The notes beneath the pieces were generated by a model. That model saw only the letters and a list, made by a program, of their open reading frames with translations, was not told the DNA's origin and did not search any database. The translations under genes and the position numbers were made by a program. From Pseudonocardia sp. N23 (GTDB taxonomy: Bacteria > Actinomycetota > Actinomycetes > Mycobacteriales > Pseudonocardiaceae), in the NCBI RefSeq assembly GCF_002583555.1, contig NZ_BEGX01000004.1, positions 234,585 through 298,584 of the forward strand: DNA of 64,000 nt, written 5' to 3'. Below, one piece after another: positions 20,035 to 28,094 of this stretch (within the stretch, counting starts at the first letter, position 1; every line of letters begins with the position of its first letter).

Positions 20035-20427
20035 TCACACGATCCGGAACCGCCCGCCCGACAGCGATAGACGGACCTCGAGCCGACCCTCGTTGAGCTG
20101 CCACGGAACGATCTTGTACGTCCGCAGTCCCCTCGCGTGGAAGGGGTCGCGGTCGGCGATCTCCTTCGCCTCGGCGACGGACGTCGCCCTGAGGACGAAC
20201 AGCCCGGAGCCCGAGAACCGGTACTCGTCGTCGAGCATCGGCCCCGCGAACAGAAGTTCGGACGACTCCTCGATCTCGGCGAGCCAGGCCTTGTGGGCGT
20301 CGAGGTGCGGCCTCAGGTCCGCCTCGGACGAGATCCCCTCCGCCGGCTCGGTGAAGCAGAGGAAGACGACCACCTGGGCACCGGAGTGCCGCTCATCCGG
20401 CCTGGCCTGCATGTGCTCATTACTCAT
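20035..20427 (-). CDS. YCII-related (YciI family) protein
   Basis: 130-residue protein with a YCII fold, related to muconolactone isomerase-like alpha/beta barrels. Visible: VVVFLCFTEPAE, LRPHLDAHKAWLAEIEES, LLFAGPMLDDEYRFSGSGLFVLRATSVAEAKEIADRDPFH (given here only as its outline), then GLRTYKIVPW. The His and Asp of DAHKAW and RDPFH match family positions proposed for catalysis. The ATG at 20427 is preferred over an upstream one because GAGAGGAATTCTA precedes it. It stands alone, controlled by the inverted copy of the triple-repeat box at 20551-20577. A role in dienelactone or aromatic catabolism is plausible but unproven. Confidence 0.8.
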   Translation of the reverse strand: MSNEHMQARPDERHSGAQVVVFLCFTEPAEGISSEADLRPHLDAHKAWLAEIEESSELLFAGPMLDDEYRFSGSGLFVLRATSVAEAKEIADRDPFHARGLRTYKIVPWQLNEGRLEVRLSLSGGRFRIV

Positions 20428-20550
20428 TAGAATTCCTCTCACTGCGAAATGCACGAGCTGCATCGTCCGGTCCGCCGGCATGTCAACCTAGGCGCGCCGA
20501 AATGCGGACGACCGAGCACGATGCGACGACACCACCTACGCCAGGCCGTG

Positions 20551-20577
20551 GTCAAGTGCGGTTAACACCGCCTTAAC
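20551..20577 (-). promoter_or_regulatory. SARP-type triple-repeat box, YCII gene promoter
   Basis: On the minus strand GTTAAG, GTTAAC and CTTGAC start at 20577, 20566 and 20556, the same 0/11/21 spacing as the flavin-reductase box. The distance to the YCII ATG is 123 bp, nearly the same as there. Confidence 0.68.
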
Positions 20578-20695
20578 GCCGCCCGCTCGACAATGCAGCC
20601 GATCAGTGAATCAGGACTGTGCCGATGCCATTACGGCAAAAGGTCCCGCCGCGGCCGGAGATGCATTACCGGGGTGCGACGCCGTACCCCGGCAC

Positions 20696-23600
20696 CTACC
20701 GTCGAAGCCTGGCCACCAGGCGGCGGACCTCGGCGGAAGGGCCGACACCGAACTCGCGCATGGCCGTGCCGTAGCGGCGGAACGTCGTGAGGACGGCGTC
20801 GTCGCTGCCGGTGGCATGCGCCACGGAGATGGCCAGCTGCCACGCCTGCTCCCGATGCGGGTGGTCGCGGAGGACCTCGTCGAGCAGGCGGCGGGCGAGG
20901 GCGTGCCGGCTGAGACGGAACGCTATCCGGGCGGCGTCGACACGGGCGTTCGCGATCCGTTCGCCGATGTCCACCCGCCGCGACGTGACCCACTCGTTCG
21001 TCAGTGTCATCAGGTACGGACCCGGCGTCGTGCAGCCGATTCCGTCCTGCAGCGTGGAGAGCCGCTCCTCGTCGGGCTGGCGGGCGGCGAGTGCGAAGAG
21101 GTCCAGTGCCGAACGCGCCGTGCCCACGACTCCGCCGGATGCCGGAAGTGAGTACACCGCCCCGTCCTGTTGGGGCGCGAGATCCGCGGGAAGCACCGCC
21201 CTGAGCCGGAACAGCGCCTGGCGCAGGTAGCTGCGGCTCGAGGCATCGTTCCTCCCGTCGAACACGGCGTCGAGGATCTGCTGCCGGGTAGCCCGCTGCT
21301 CGGGGCGACCGACGAGGAAGCACAAGAGCTCGAGACTCTTCGTGAGGGTCAACGGCACGACCTCACCGTCCACCGTGACGCTCGGTGGACCGAACTCCTC
21401 CAGCACCATCCGCGGTGGCCGGGCCCGGACCCGGATGGCCTCCTGTGATGACAACAGCTCTGTGATCTCGTGCCAGCGTGACATCCTGGTCGGTGAGGCG
21501 TCCGCCGAACGGGTCGCCACCTCCGGTACGTCGGTGAGAGCTGCCAGCAGCAGGTGCTGCACCCCCTGCGCGGACGAGACCTCCAGAGCCCGGTGGGCCG
21601 CGGCGTCCGAGCCGCTCTCGTCCCCCATCCGCCAGTGCGCCTCCGCCAGATAGGCCGACGCCGTGGCGAGCTCGAGCCGCCTGTCACCGATCCGCATGCT
21701 CTCGGTGGCCTTCTCGAGGACTCGCTGCGCTTCGGCATTGCGGTTGCGCAGCAACAGCGACAGCCCCCGCCACATCTGGCCGACCTCGTGGGCGAAGGCG
21801 TAGTTGCGCATGCCCGCCGCCTCAGCCGCATCGAGCGCCCGCTCGGCCTGCCCGGGGTCGTGGTGGAGCCGCAGCCAGAGCTTGGCCTCCATCAGCTGGC
21901 TCAGGACCGGGTATATCCGCGATCCCGACGCGACCGCGAGAGTGCGCCCGGACCGCAGCGACTCCCAGGCGTCGGAACCACGTCCGACGTCAAGCATCAG
22001 TTCCACGGCATCGAAGGCGTGCAGCCACAGGGGCTGATCCGACGCCCGCCGCAGCTCGTACATCGACATGGCCTCGTCGATCCGCCCGGTCGCCCGAAGC
22101 CCGGCCACCACCCATGGTGCGCCCAGCACGGCGTGCCACGGGTCGGCTGCCGCGGGCACGTCGAGTCCAGCGACCCGTCCACGCAGGTAGGCGCACCTGA
22201 CGAGGATTCCGTCGAGCGGCCCCGGCGGTGCGCCCGACACGGCGGGCAGCTCCGGGTCCTCGCCGGTCGCCAGGCCCATGAGCACCATCGCGATCGTCCG
22301 CGGACGACCGTCGGGGAGACGGGACACCAGCTCCACCGCGTCCGCGACGCGCCCCAGATGCCAGAGACACCACGCCGCGAGGACCGTCGCCTCCTCGTGC
22401 CCGGCCACCCCGGGGCCGGGCAGCCAGCGGTCGCCGAACCGCTCGAGCATCTCCGCGGCAGGGTCGAAATGCTCCAGGGCGAACGCGACCCGCAGGACAA
22501 CGGCACCCACCTGGGGGCTGGGACATCGGCTCGACGCCCCCAGCTGGTCCAGCCACCGCGCGGCCGGCGCGAAGTCCATCCTGGCGACCAGGTCCGGGAG
22601 GATCGTCGCCACCCGGTCCCAGGCTCTGTCGATGTCGCCGATCCGCAGCAGGGCGTCGACCGCCTCCTCGTGGGCCCCCTGGTCCAGGAGGAAGTCCGCG
22701 TGCCGCCGCTGCAGGAGCTCGTGGGTCTCCGGCTCCTCGGTACACAGCCGGCCCTGGAGGAAGTCACGGAACTGACCGTGCGGGGTCATCCGGGTGCCGT
22801 CGCGCGACCAGGACACCGGCAGGTGGATGGAGCGCAGCCGCGCCATGATGCGCGGGGCGCCGGCATGTCCCAACGCCCGCGCGCCCGGGACCGTCACTTC
22901 GTCGAGCAGGCTCGTGTGCAGCAGGAAGGCCCGCTCGACGGGATCGAGTGGGCCGATCACGTTGGTGGCGAGATACTCGTGCAGGCCGGACGCGGGCGGC
23001 GTCGCGTCCCCGCCCCACCATCCGAACAGGACGCCGGTGACCCAGCCTCCGGTGCGAGCGACGGCCTCGCGTGCGTCGACGCCCGGGCGGTCGATCCGGC
23101 GCAGCGCCTCCGCCGCCTCGTCGACGGTGAAGGCGAGGTCCGCCTCCCCGAGCGTTCCGGTCGTCGGCGCGGCCGCCGACTGCGACGGCAAACGGACGTC
23201 AGTGCTGGACACGAGCACGAGGGTGGTCCCGTCCGGCAGGTACCGGGCGAACGCGTCGAGGACCGTCGCCGAGGCCTCGTCCGCGGCGAGACCCCGCTCG
23301 ACGTCGTCACAGACGATCACGAGCCCGCTGCCCTCCAGGCTCTCCGCCAGCAGACCGGCCGCCTCGCCGGGGTGAAGGCCGGCGCACAGCGCATCGCTCG
23401 CGGCACGGCGTGCGGCCGGCACGGACAGCGCCGCCGACTCCTCGAGGTAGACGAGCAGGCGGGCGGGCTGTTCGGTCCCGTCGAGCGAGACCCAGGCCGC
23501 AGGGCGGTCCAGGGACCTGACCACGCCCGCGACGGCGGTCGTCTTTCCGGCGCCCGCAGAGGCACACACCGTGACGATCCGGTGACTCGCCAGGAGACAC

Positions 23601-23725
23601 CGGAGGCGGTCGGAGACACGTGGCCGGTGGACGGTCGCGGCACCGGGCAGCGGGATCTCGAGCTTGCGCCGGATGATCGACGGGCGCTGCGCGAGGCCCG
23701 TCGTGGCCTTCCCTGACCGGTCCAC
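20696..23725 (-). CDS. Large transcriptional regulator: MalT-like NTPase, TPR-like middle, C-terminal SARP-type wHTH-BTAD
   Basis: About 1009 residues. The N-terminal NTPase domain shows a P-loop (CASAGAGKTTAV, near residue 55) and Walker B-like VIVCDD. A long helical middle of TPR type follows. Near residue 770 a winged-helix segment (VTVDGEVVPLTLTKSLELL, then RQQILDAVFDG and SYLRQALFRLRAVLP) and a BTAD-like helical domain close the protein. Ordinary SARPs carry wHTH-BTAD at the N-terminus, so this order is reversed. The GTG at 23725 is chosen for its GAGG and for length agreement with the 1004-residue paralogue at 30602. It likely activates the triple-repeat promoters; inducer unknown. Confidence 0.85.
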   Translation of the reverse strand: MDRSGKATTGLAQRPSIIRRKLEIPLPGAATVHRPRVSDRLRCLLASHRIVTVCASAGAGKTTAVAGVVRSLDRPAAWVSLDGTEQPARLLVYLEESAALSVPAARRAASDALCAGLHPGEAAGLLAESLEGSGLVIVCDDVERGLAADEASATVLDAFARYLPDGTTLVLVSSTDVRLPSQSAAAPTTGTLGEADLAFTVDEAAEALRRIDRPGVDAREAVARTGGWVTGVLFGWWGGDATPPASGLHEYLATNVIGPLDPVERAFLLHTSLLDEVTVPGARALGHAGAPRIMARLRSIHLPVSWSRDGTRMTPHGQFRDFLQGRLCTEEPETHELLQRRHADFLLDQGAHEEAVDALLRIGDIDRAWDRVATILPDLVARMDFAPAARWLDQLGASSRCPSPQVGAVVLRVAFALEHFDPAAEMLERFGDRWLPGPGVAGHEEATVLAAWCLWHLGRVADAVELVSRLPDGRPRTIAMVLMGLATGEDPELPAVSGAPPGPLDGILVRCAYLRGRVAGLDVPAAADPWHAVLGAPWVVAGLRATGRIDEAMSMYELRRASDQPLWLHAFDAVELMLDVGRGSDAWESLRSGRTLAVASGSRIYPVLSQLMEAKLWLRLHHDPGQAERALDAAEAAGMRNYAFAHEVGQMWRGLSLLLRNRNAEAQRVLEKATESMRIGDRRLELATASAYLAEAHWRMGDESGSDAAAHRALEVSSAQGVQHLLLAALTDVPEVATRSADASPTRMSRWHEITELLSSQEAIRVRARPPRMVLEEFGPPSVTVDGEVVPLTLTKSLELLCFLVGRPEQRATRQQILDAVFDGRNDASSRSYLRQALFRLRAVLPADLAPQQDGAVYSLPASGGVVGTARSALDLFALAARQPDEERLSTLQDGIGCTTPGPYLMTLTNEWVTSRRVDIGERIANARVDAARIAFRLSRHALARRLLDEVLRDHPHREQAWQLAISVAHATGSDDAVLTTFRRYGTAMREFGVGPSAEVRRLVARLRR

Positions 23726-23879
23726 CGTCACCTCGCTGAACTGCGTCGACGTCGTACCCGCGGCGGAGCCCGCGATGGGAGTGCCGGGTGCCGCGCGCCG
23801 ATACCCGAGGGGCCCGGCGACCCCGGCTGCCGGGCTCCGAGAGGTGCCTCCACCGTAGGACGCCCGTCGGCCTCCCGAT

Positions 23880-23897
23880 ATCGCGCGTTCACGCGAT
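23880..23897. promoter_or_regulatory. Conserved inverted-repeat operator A (ATCRCGCGTTCACGCGAT)
   Basis: ATCGCGCGTTCACGCGAT is an imperfect palindrome (ATCGCG/CGCGAT). It recurs with one change at 35894-35911, and the 60-80 bp after both copies are also alike, ending in an AACCAG..GATCCGG segment. It lies about 108 bp before the flavin reductase start, in the space shared with the divergent SARP-like gene. Confidence 0.6.
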
Positions 23898-24004
23898 GTG
23901 ACGTGGACGTCAACCCGGGCAAGGTTTCCCGCTGTCGGTACCAGAACCAGCGGATCCGGGTGGCAGGACCGCCCGCCGGTCCCGCCCACCTGCCGGAGGT
24001 TGCC

Positions 24005-24487
24005 GTGACCGCTCCCACCGTCGTCGACCAGGCCGTGGCCTTCCGGGCCACGATGTCCCACCTGCCCTCGGGTGTCTCGGTGATCACGACCCGTACCGGG
24101 GACACGCCGGTCGGCATGACCGCAAGCTCGGTCACGGCGCTCTCCCTCGACCCGCTCCAGCTGCTGGTCTGCGTCGGAAACCAGCTCTTCACCAGGAAGG
24201 CGATCGCCGGGCACGGCCTCTTCGGGGTCAACATCCTGGGCGAGGGCTCGCAGGATCTCGCGCGCCAGTTCGCGTCGAAGGGTGACCGCTTCGCCGGGGT
24301 CGACTACGTCGAGGAGCACGGCGTCCCGATGCTGCGGGCGGCCATCGCGACCGTCGTCTGCGAGGTCGCCACCGAGCTCCCCGGTGGCGACCACACGATC
24401 TTCGTCGGCACCGCCCGGCGTTTCGAGCACAACAGCGCCGGACGCCCACTCGTGCACTTCCGCGGCGAGTTCGGCCGGATCGTCTGA
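24005..24487 (+). CDS. Flavin reductase domain protein (HpaC-like)
   Basis: 160-residue flavin reductase. Motifs: HLPSGVSVITTRTGDTPVG, MTASSVTALSLDPLQLLVCV, HGLFGVNILGEGSQDLARQF and PGGDHTIFVGTARRF. The GTG at 24005 is chosen because GGAGG sits six bases before it, and the protein then starts where its homologues do. It would hand reduced flavin to an HpaB-type oxygenase; the HpaB-like gene at 27978 is two genes away. It is followed three bases later by a LuxR-type regulator and preceded by operator A, shared in form with the MetE-like gene. Confidence 0.88.
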   Translation: MTAPTVVDQAVAFRATMSHLPSGVSVITTRTGDTPVGMTASSVTALSLDPLQLLVCVGNQLFTRKAIAGHGLFGVNILGEGSQDLARQFASKGDRFAGVDYVEEHGVPMLRAAIATVVCEVATELPGGDHTIFVGTARRFEHNSAGRPLVHFRGEFGRIV

Positions 24488-24490
24488 GAC

Positions 24491-26452
24491 ATGGCGCCTG
24501 GCCCGGGGTCCGTTCCGGCACCGCGGCGTGTGGCCGGCCGGGCCCGGCAGCGCCTGCTCGAGCGGCTGCGGGCGGACACCGACACCGTCGTCGTCAGCGG
24601 GCCCGCCGGGGCGGGGAAGACGGCCCTCGTCGAGGAGTGGGCGCGCGCCGAGAGCGATGTCCGGATCCTGAGGATCTCGCGACACCACAACACGGCCGAA
24701 TCGCTCCTGTCGGGAATCCTGGCGGTGCTCGGCGGGGCGGCGGACCTGGTCGACGCCACCGAACCGAGCGCCGGGGCCGTACTGGTCGGCCGCACGGTCG
24801 ATGCCGGGCCCTTCACCGCGGACCGGCCGTGCCGGCTGGTCCTCGACGGCGTGGACTCCGTGACCGATCCGGACGCCGAGCTCCTGTTGCGTGAGCTGGT
24901 CGAACACCGCCCGCCGCCGCTCCGGCTGCTCGTCACGACCCGCCACCGCAACCCGAGCTGGCTCGTCCGCAGCCGCGCGTGCGGGGCCGCGACGACCATC
25001 ACGGCGCCGGAGCTGCGGCTCCGCCCGGCCGACGTGGCGTCGCTGCTGGGCGCGGACGTCCCCGAGCTCGACGGCTGGGCCATGGGTGTCGGCCTCCTGG
25101 CTGCACTGGGGCCCGCGGGCGCCGACGAGGCGATCCGGGACTTCCTCCGTGCCGAGGTGACCAGGCGGGTCACCACCGAGGTCCGGCAGCTGCTGCACGC
25201 CGTGTCGGTCGCCGGCGCGGTCTGCCCGGCACTGGCCATCCGGCTGACCGGGAACCCGGCCGCAGGGCAGCTGCTCGCGCAGTTCGCAGAAGTCACCCAG
25301 TTCGCGACGGTGTCCGAGGGCCCGGTCTTCGCGCTGCATCCGGTGCTCGCCCGCCACCTGCGCGACGAGTTCGCGACCGAACGATGGGAGTCCTACGTCG
25401 ACGTCCGCCGACGGTATGCGGACTGGCTCGTCGAGGAGGGACAGCTGGACCTGTCGACCCGGCTGTACGTCGAGCTGGGCGAGGTGGCAACGGCATGCGA
25501 CACCCTGCTCGCCCACTGGCAGCACCCGGTGCTGTCGGGCCACCCGGAGGTGGTCCGCGACGCGCTCGGGCACCTGCCTCCGGAGCTCGTCGCGAGGGAC
25601 CCGCAGCTGTGCGTCGTCATGGCGATGGTCAACCTCGCCGCCGGCGACCACCGCGCCTGGCAGCGGTGGGCCGATGTCGCCGAGGTGCACGAGGACGTCG
25701 AGATGGAGCCGGGTCTTCCGGTCGGGGTGGCGGTCGCGGTCTCGCGCCGGCTCGCCGCAGCGGTGACGAGCGGGACAACCCCCCACGACACGGTCGGCTA
25801 CCCCCTCACGGGGCTGTGGGCCGCGATCTCGGAGGTCGCCGACGGGCTCTCCCGGCTGTGGGCGGGGGACCACACCGCGGCGACGGCGCATTTCCGGCGC
25901 GCGGAGGTGGCGTCCCGGATCGCCGGCGACCAGCTCGCCCTGGTCCACGCACTGTCCGGTCTCGCGCTCGCCGCCGCTCTCGGCGGTGGCGACGCGATGC
26001 CGTGCGCCGACGAGGCGATCGCCGCCGCCGACCGGCTCTCGCCGCTGTGCCGGTGGGTCGTGGCCCACGCCCATCTCGCGCTCGCCACCGTGCACCGGTC
26101 GGGCGGGACGACACTCGCCGCGACGGGCGCCGCGAACGATGCATTGCAGCTGCTCAGCGACTTCCCGCATCCACTGGAACAGCGGACCCGCGCCCGCGCC
26201 GCGGAACTACTGCGGCCGATCGCGCCCCCCGCCGAGCCCCGCCGGCCGGGCGGGAGCGACCTGTCCGGGCGCGAACGACGCGTCCTGCGCGCCCTGTGCG
26301 GCCCCCTGACCCTGAGGGAGATCGCCGACGAGCTCTACGTCTCGCACAACACGGTCAAGAGCCAGGTCAGGTCGATCTTCCGCAAGCTCGGTGTGCACGA
26401 TCGGGCCGCCGCGGCCGCGGCGGCCCGATCGTGGAGCATGGTCGAGCGCTGA
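24491..26452 (+). CDS. LuxR-family regulator with MalT-like NTPase (LAL type)
   Basis: 653-residue regulator. The P-loop VSGPAGAGKTALVEEW (residues 35-50) and Walker B-like LVLDGVD belong to the STAND/MalT ATPase class. The middle is helical with repeat-like stretches, and the C-terminus (from about residue 590) is a LuxR HTH: LSGRERRVLRALCG, LTLREIADELYVSHNTVKSQ and VRSIFRKLGVHDR. It starts three bases after the flavin reductase stop, so it is co-transcribed. It is smaller than typical 900-residue LAL proteins. It probably senses a pathway intermediate and controls the HpaB or reductase genes next to it; the ligand is unknown. Confidence 0.88.
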   Translation: MAPGPGSVPAPRRVAGRARQRLLERLRADTDTVVVSGPAGAGKTALVEEWARAESDVRILRISRHHNTAESLLSGILAVLGGAADLVDATEPSAGAVLVGRTVDAGPFTADRPCRLVLDGVDSVTDPDAELLLRELVEHRPPPLRLLVTTRHRNPSWLVRSRACGAATTITAPELRLRPADVASLLGADVPELDGWAMGVGLLAALGPAGADEAIRDFLRAEVTRRVTTEVRQLLHAVSVAGAVCPALAIRLTGNPAAGQLLAQFAEVTQFATVSEGPVFALHPVLARHLRDEFATERWESYVDVRRRYADWLVEEGQLDLSTRLYVELGEVATACDTLLAHWQHPVLSGHPEVVRDALGHLPPELVARDPQLCVVMAMVNLAAGDHRAWQRWADVAEVHEDVEMEPGLPVGVAVAVSRRLAAAVTSGTTPHDTVGYPLTGLWAAISEVADGLSRLWAGDHTAATAHFRRAEVASRIAGDQLALVHALSGLALAAALGGGDAMPCADEAIAAADRLSPLCRWVVAHAHLALATVHRSGGTTLAATGAANDALQLLSDFPHPLEQRTRARAAELLRPIAPPAEPRRPGGSDLSGRERRVLRALCGPLTLREIADELYVSHNTVKSQVRSIFRKLGVHDRAAAAAAARSWSMVER

Positions 26453-26454
26453 CG

Positions 26455-27978
26455 TCAGACCGCGGCGGCGCTGTCCTGGCGGCGGGCGTAGGCGGCCTGG
26501 GTGAGGTACTCGGTGCCGCCGTCGTCGCGGGTCGTCTCGATGCCGCAGATCTGCCGCGCGAGGTCCGCGATCGGGCCGGCGGCCGACAGCTCCGCCCGCC
26601 GCATGGTGAAGGTCCGGATCGTCAGCAGGGGCGTGCCGTTGAAGTTCTCGAACGTCGCCATGCGGTCCCCCCAGTCCGACTGGAACAGGTCACGGATGAC
26701 GCGGCTGATCCTGAGCCGGTCGTAGGGCCGGCCCACCGGGCCGGTGTGGAGGGCCTCGAGCCACGGCCGCAGCGCGGGCTCCTGCCACTGGCCCTCGGTC
26801 GGGAACACGAGCGCCGCCCGCCCGGCGAGGTCCACCAGCTCGGCGCTCAGCCTGGCGATGTTCTCGAGGTAGTACGCGCGACCGAAGTCGAACATCAGCA
26901 CGTTGGGCTTGTAGGTCCCGCCCGGGGTGAGGAAGCCCTCGTCCTCGCAGCCGATGACGTGGGCCTTGAGTGTCTGGTGGAACCCCGCGAACTGGGCCAG
27001 CCGGGCGGTGACCGGCGGGAGCTGGCCCACACCGGTGTGCTCGGTGATCAGCAGGGCCAGGCCCAGCATCAGCTCGGCGCGGACCATCTCCCGGACGAGA
27101 CCCTGGTAGTGGACCCAGTCGAACACGCGCTGCGGGTAGTACGACGCGTGCGCCGGGTTGCCGAGGTGGAAGACCCGGTTCCACGGGATGAAGACGTTCT
27201 CGAAGATGACGGTGGTGTCGAGCTCGTCGCCCTGCGACGACATGGGGTGCTCGATCGTCTCGCCGTCCCGCACGTTGCTCTCCCGCGAGACCATCGTGAC
27301 GCCCGGGGCGTTCGCGGGCACCGCGGCGAAGATGATCTGCTCCTCGGTGATGCCGGGCCTGAAGAAGACGCCGACGTTGAGGACGTCGCAGAAGACCGCA
27401 CCGGTCGCGATCGCCTTGACCCCGGTCACGACGATGCCCTCGTCGGAGCGGGACACCACGCGCAGGGCGGGCGACTCGGCCTGCGCGGACTCGCGGGACC
27501 GGTCGGTCTGAGGATCGACGAAGGCGATCGCCGCGTTGAGGTCGCCGGCCTTGGCCTCCTCGAAGAACTCCATGATCCCGACGGTGAGGTCGCGTCCGTC
27601 GGTGCCGATCGACTGCTCGCTCCACGGTGCCGGGTCGTCGACGTAGGTGCGCAGTACCGAGTTGTTCACGTCGGGTGACCGCGGCGCCGAGCCCGCGCCG
27701 AGCAGGCGGATGACGGTCTCGTGGTAGTGCCGCTTGCGCCGCAGCGTCTCCTTGTCGATGTTCTTGAACCACATCATCGAGCGCCGGGTTCCGTCCTCGT
27801 CGACGAAGGTCATCACGTCCTCGAGGTCCGGGCGGTGGTGCAGGTCGTAGAAGTCGGCGGTCAGCTGGGCGAAGGCACGGGTCTTGGGGTGCGTCGCGAC
27901 GTTGTCGATGAGCTCGTCGCCCACCCAGACGCGGCGGCCGTCGTCGAGCGCTTCCAGGTACTGCTTGCCAGTTCGCAT
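26455..27978 (-). CDS. HpaB-family flavin-dependent monooxygenase (4-hydroxyphenylacetate 3-hydroxylase type) 1
   Basis: 507-residue reduced-flavin-dependent oxygenase of the HpaB/PvcC/acyl-CoA dehydrogenase-like fold. The start MRTGKQYLEALDDGRRVWVG is typical. Later come HPKTRAFAQLTADFYDLHH, VVTGVKAIATGAVFCDVLNV, FIPWNRVFHLGNP and the helical C-terminal domain with GRAYYLENIARLSAEL. ATG 27978 follows AAAGGAA. Family members hydroxylate phenols next to an existing hydroxyl, but others act on pyrroles, aminosugars or haloaromatics, so the substrate is open. Convergent with the LuxR gene (2-bp gap) and divergent from another LuxR gene. It differs strongly from its paralogue at 33931. Confidence 0.9.
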   Translation of the reverse strand: MRTGKQYLEALDDGRRVWVGDELIDNVATHPKTRAFAQLTADFYDLHHRPDLEDVMTFVDEDGTRRSMMWFKNIDKETLRRKRHYHETVIRLLGAGSAPRSPDVNNSVLRTYVDDPAPWSEQSIGTDGRDLTVGIMEFFEEAKAGDLNAAIAFVDPQTDRSRESAQAESPALRVVSRSDEGIVVTGVKAIATGAVFCDVLNVGVFFRPGITEEQIIFAAVPANAPGVTMVSRESNVRDGETIEHPMSSQGDELDTTVIFENVFIPWNRVFHLGNPAHASYYPQRVFDWVHYQGLVREMVRAELMLGLALLITEHTGVGQLPPVTARLAQFAGFHQTLKAHVIGCEDEGFLTPGGTYKPNVLMFDFGRAYYLENIARLSAELVDLAGRAALVFPTEGQWQEPALRPWLEALHTGPVGRPYDRLRISRVIRDLFQSDWGDRMATFENFNGTPLLTIRTFTMRRAELSAAGPIADLARQICGIETTRDDGGTEYLTQAAYARRQDSAAAV

Positions 27979-28056
27979 GGGAGTTCCTTTGCCGGTCGGC
28001 TGTGGGTGCCGGAAGTGTCGGTGGGGCCGGGGTGAGGGATGATCGGATGGCGCCGT

Positions 28057-28070
28057 TTCACCCGGGTGAA
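28057..28070. promoter_or_regulatory. Perfect palindrome between HpaB1 and LuxR genes
   Basis: TTCACCCGGGTGAA is a perfect 14-bp palindrome in the short divergent region. It is a candidate operator; its position also argues that the LuxR protein starts downstream of it. Confidence 0.5.
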
Positions 28071-28094
28071 TGGCGACGGCGGTCGCGTGCACAG

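Noticed and set aside
20696..26170. Reading the SARP-like gene as an 1824-residue protein from 26170
   Set aside because: The first 800 residues lie antisense to the intact LuxR and flavin reductase genes, and the paralogue has 1004 residues; the GTG at 23725 is preferred.
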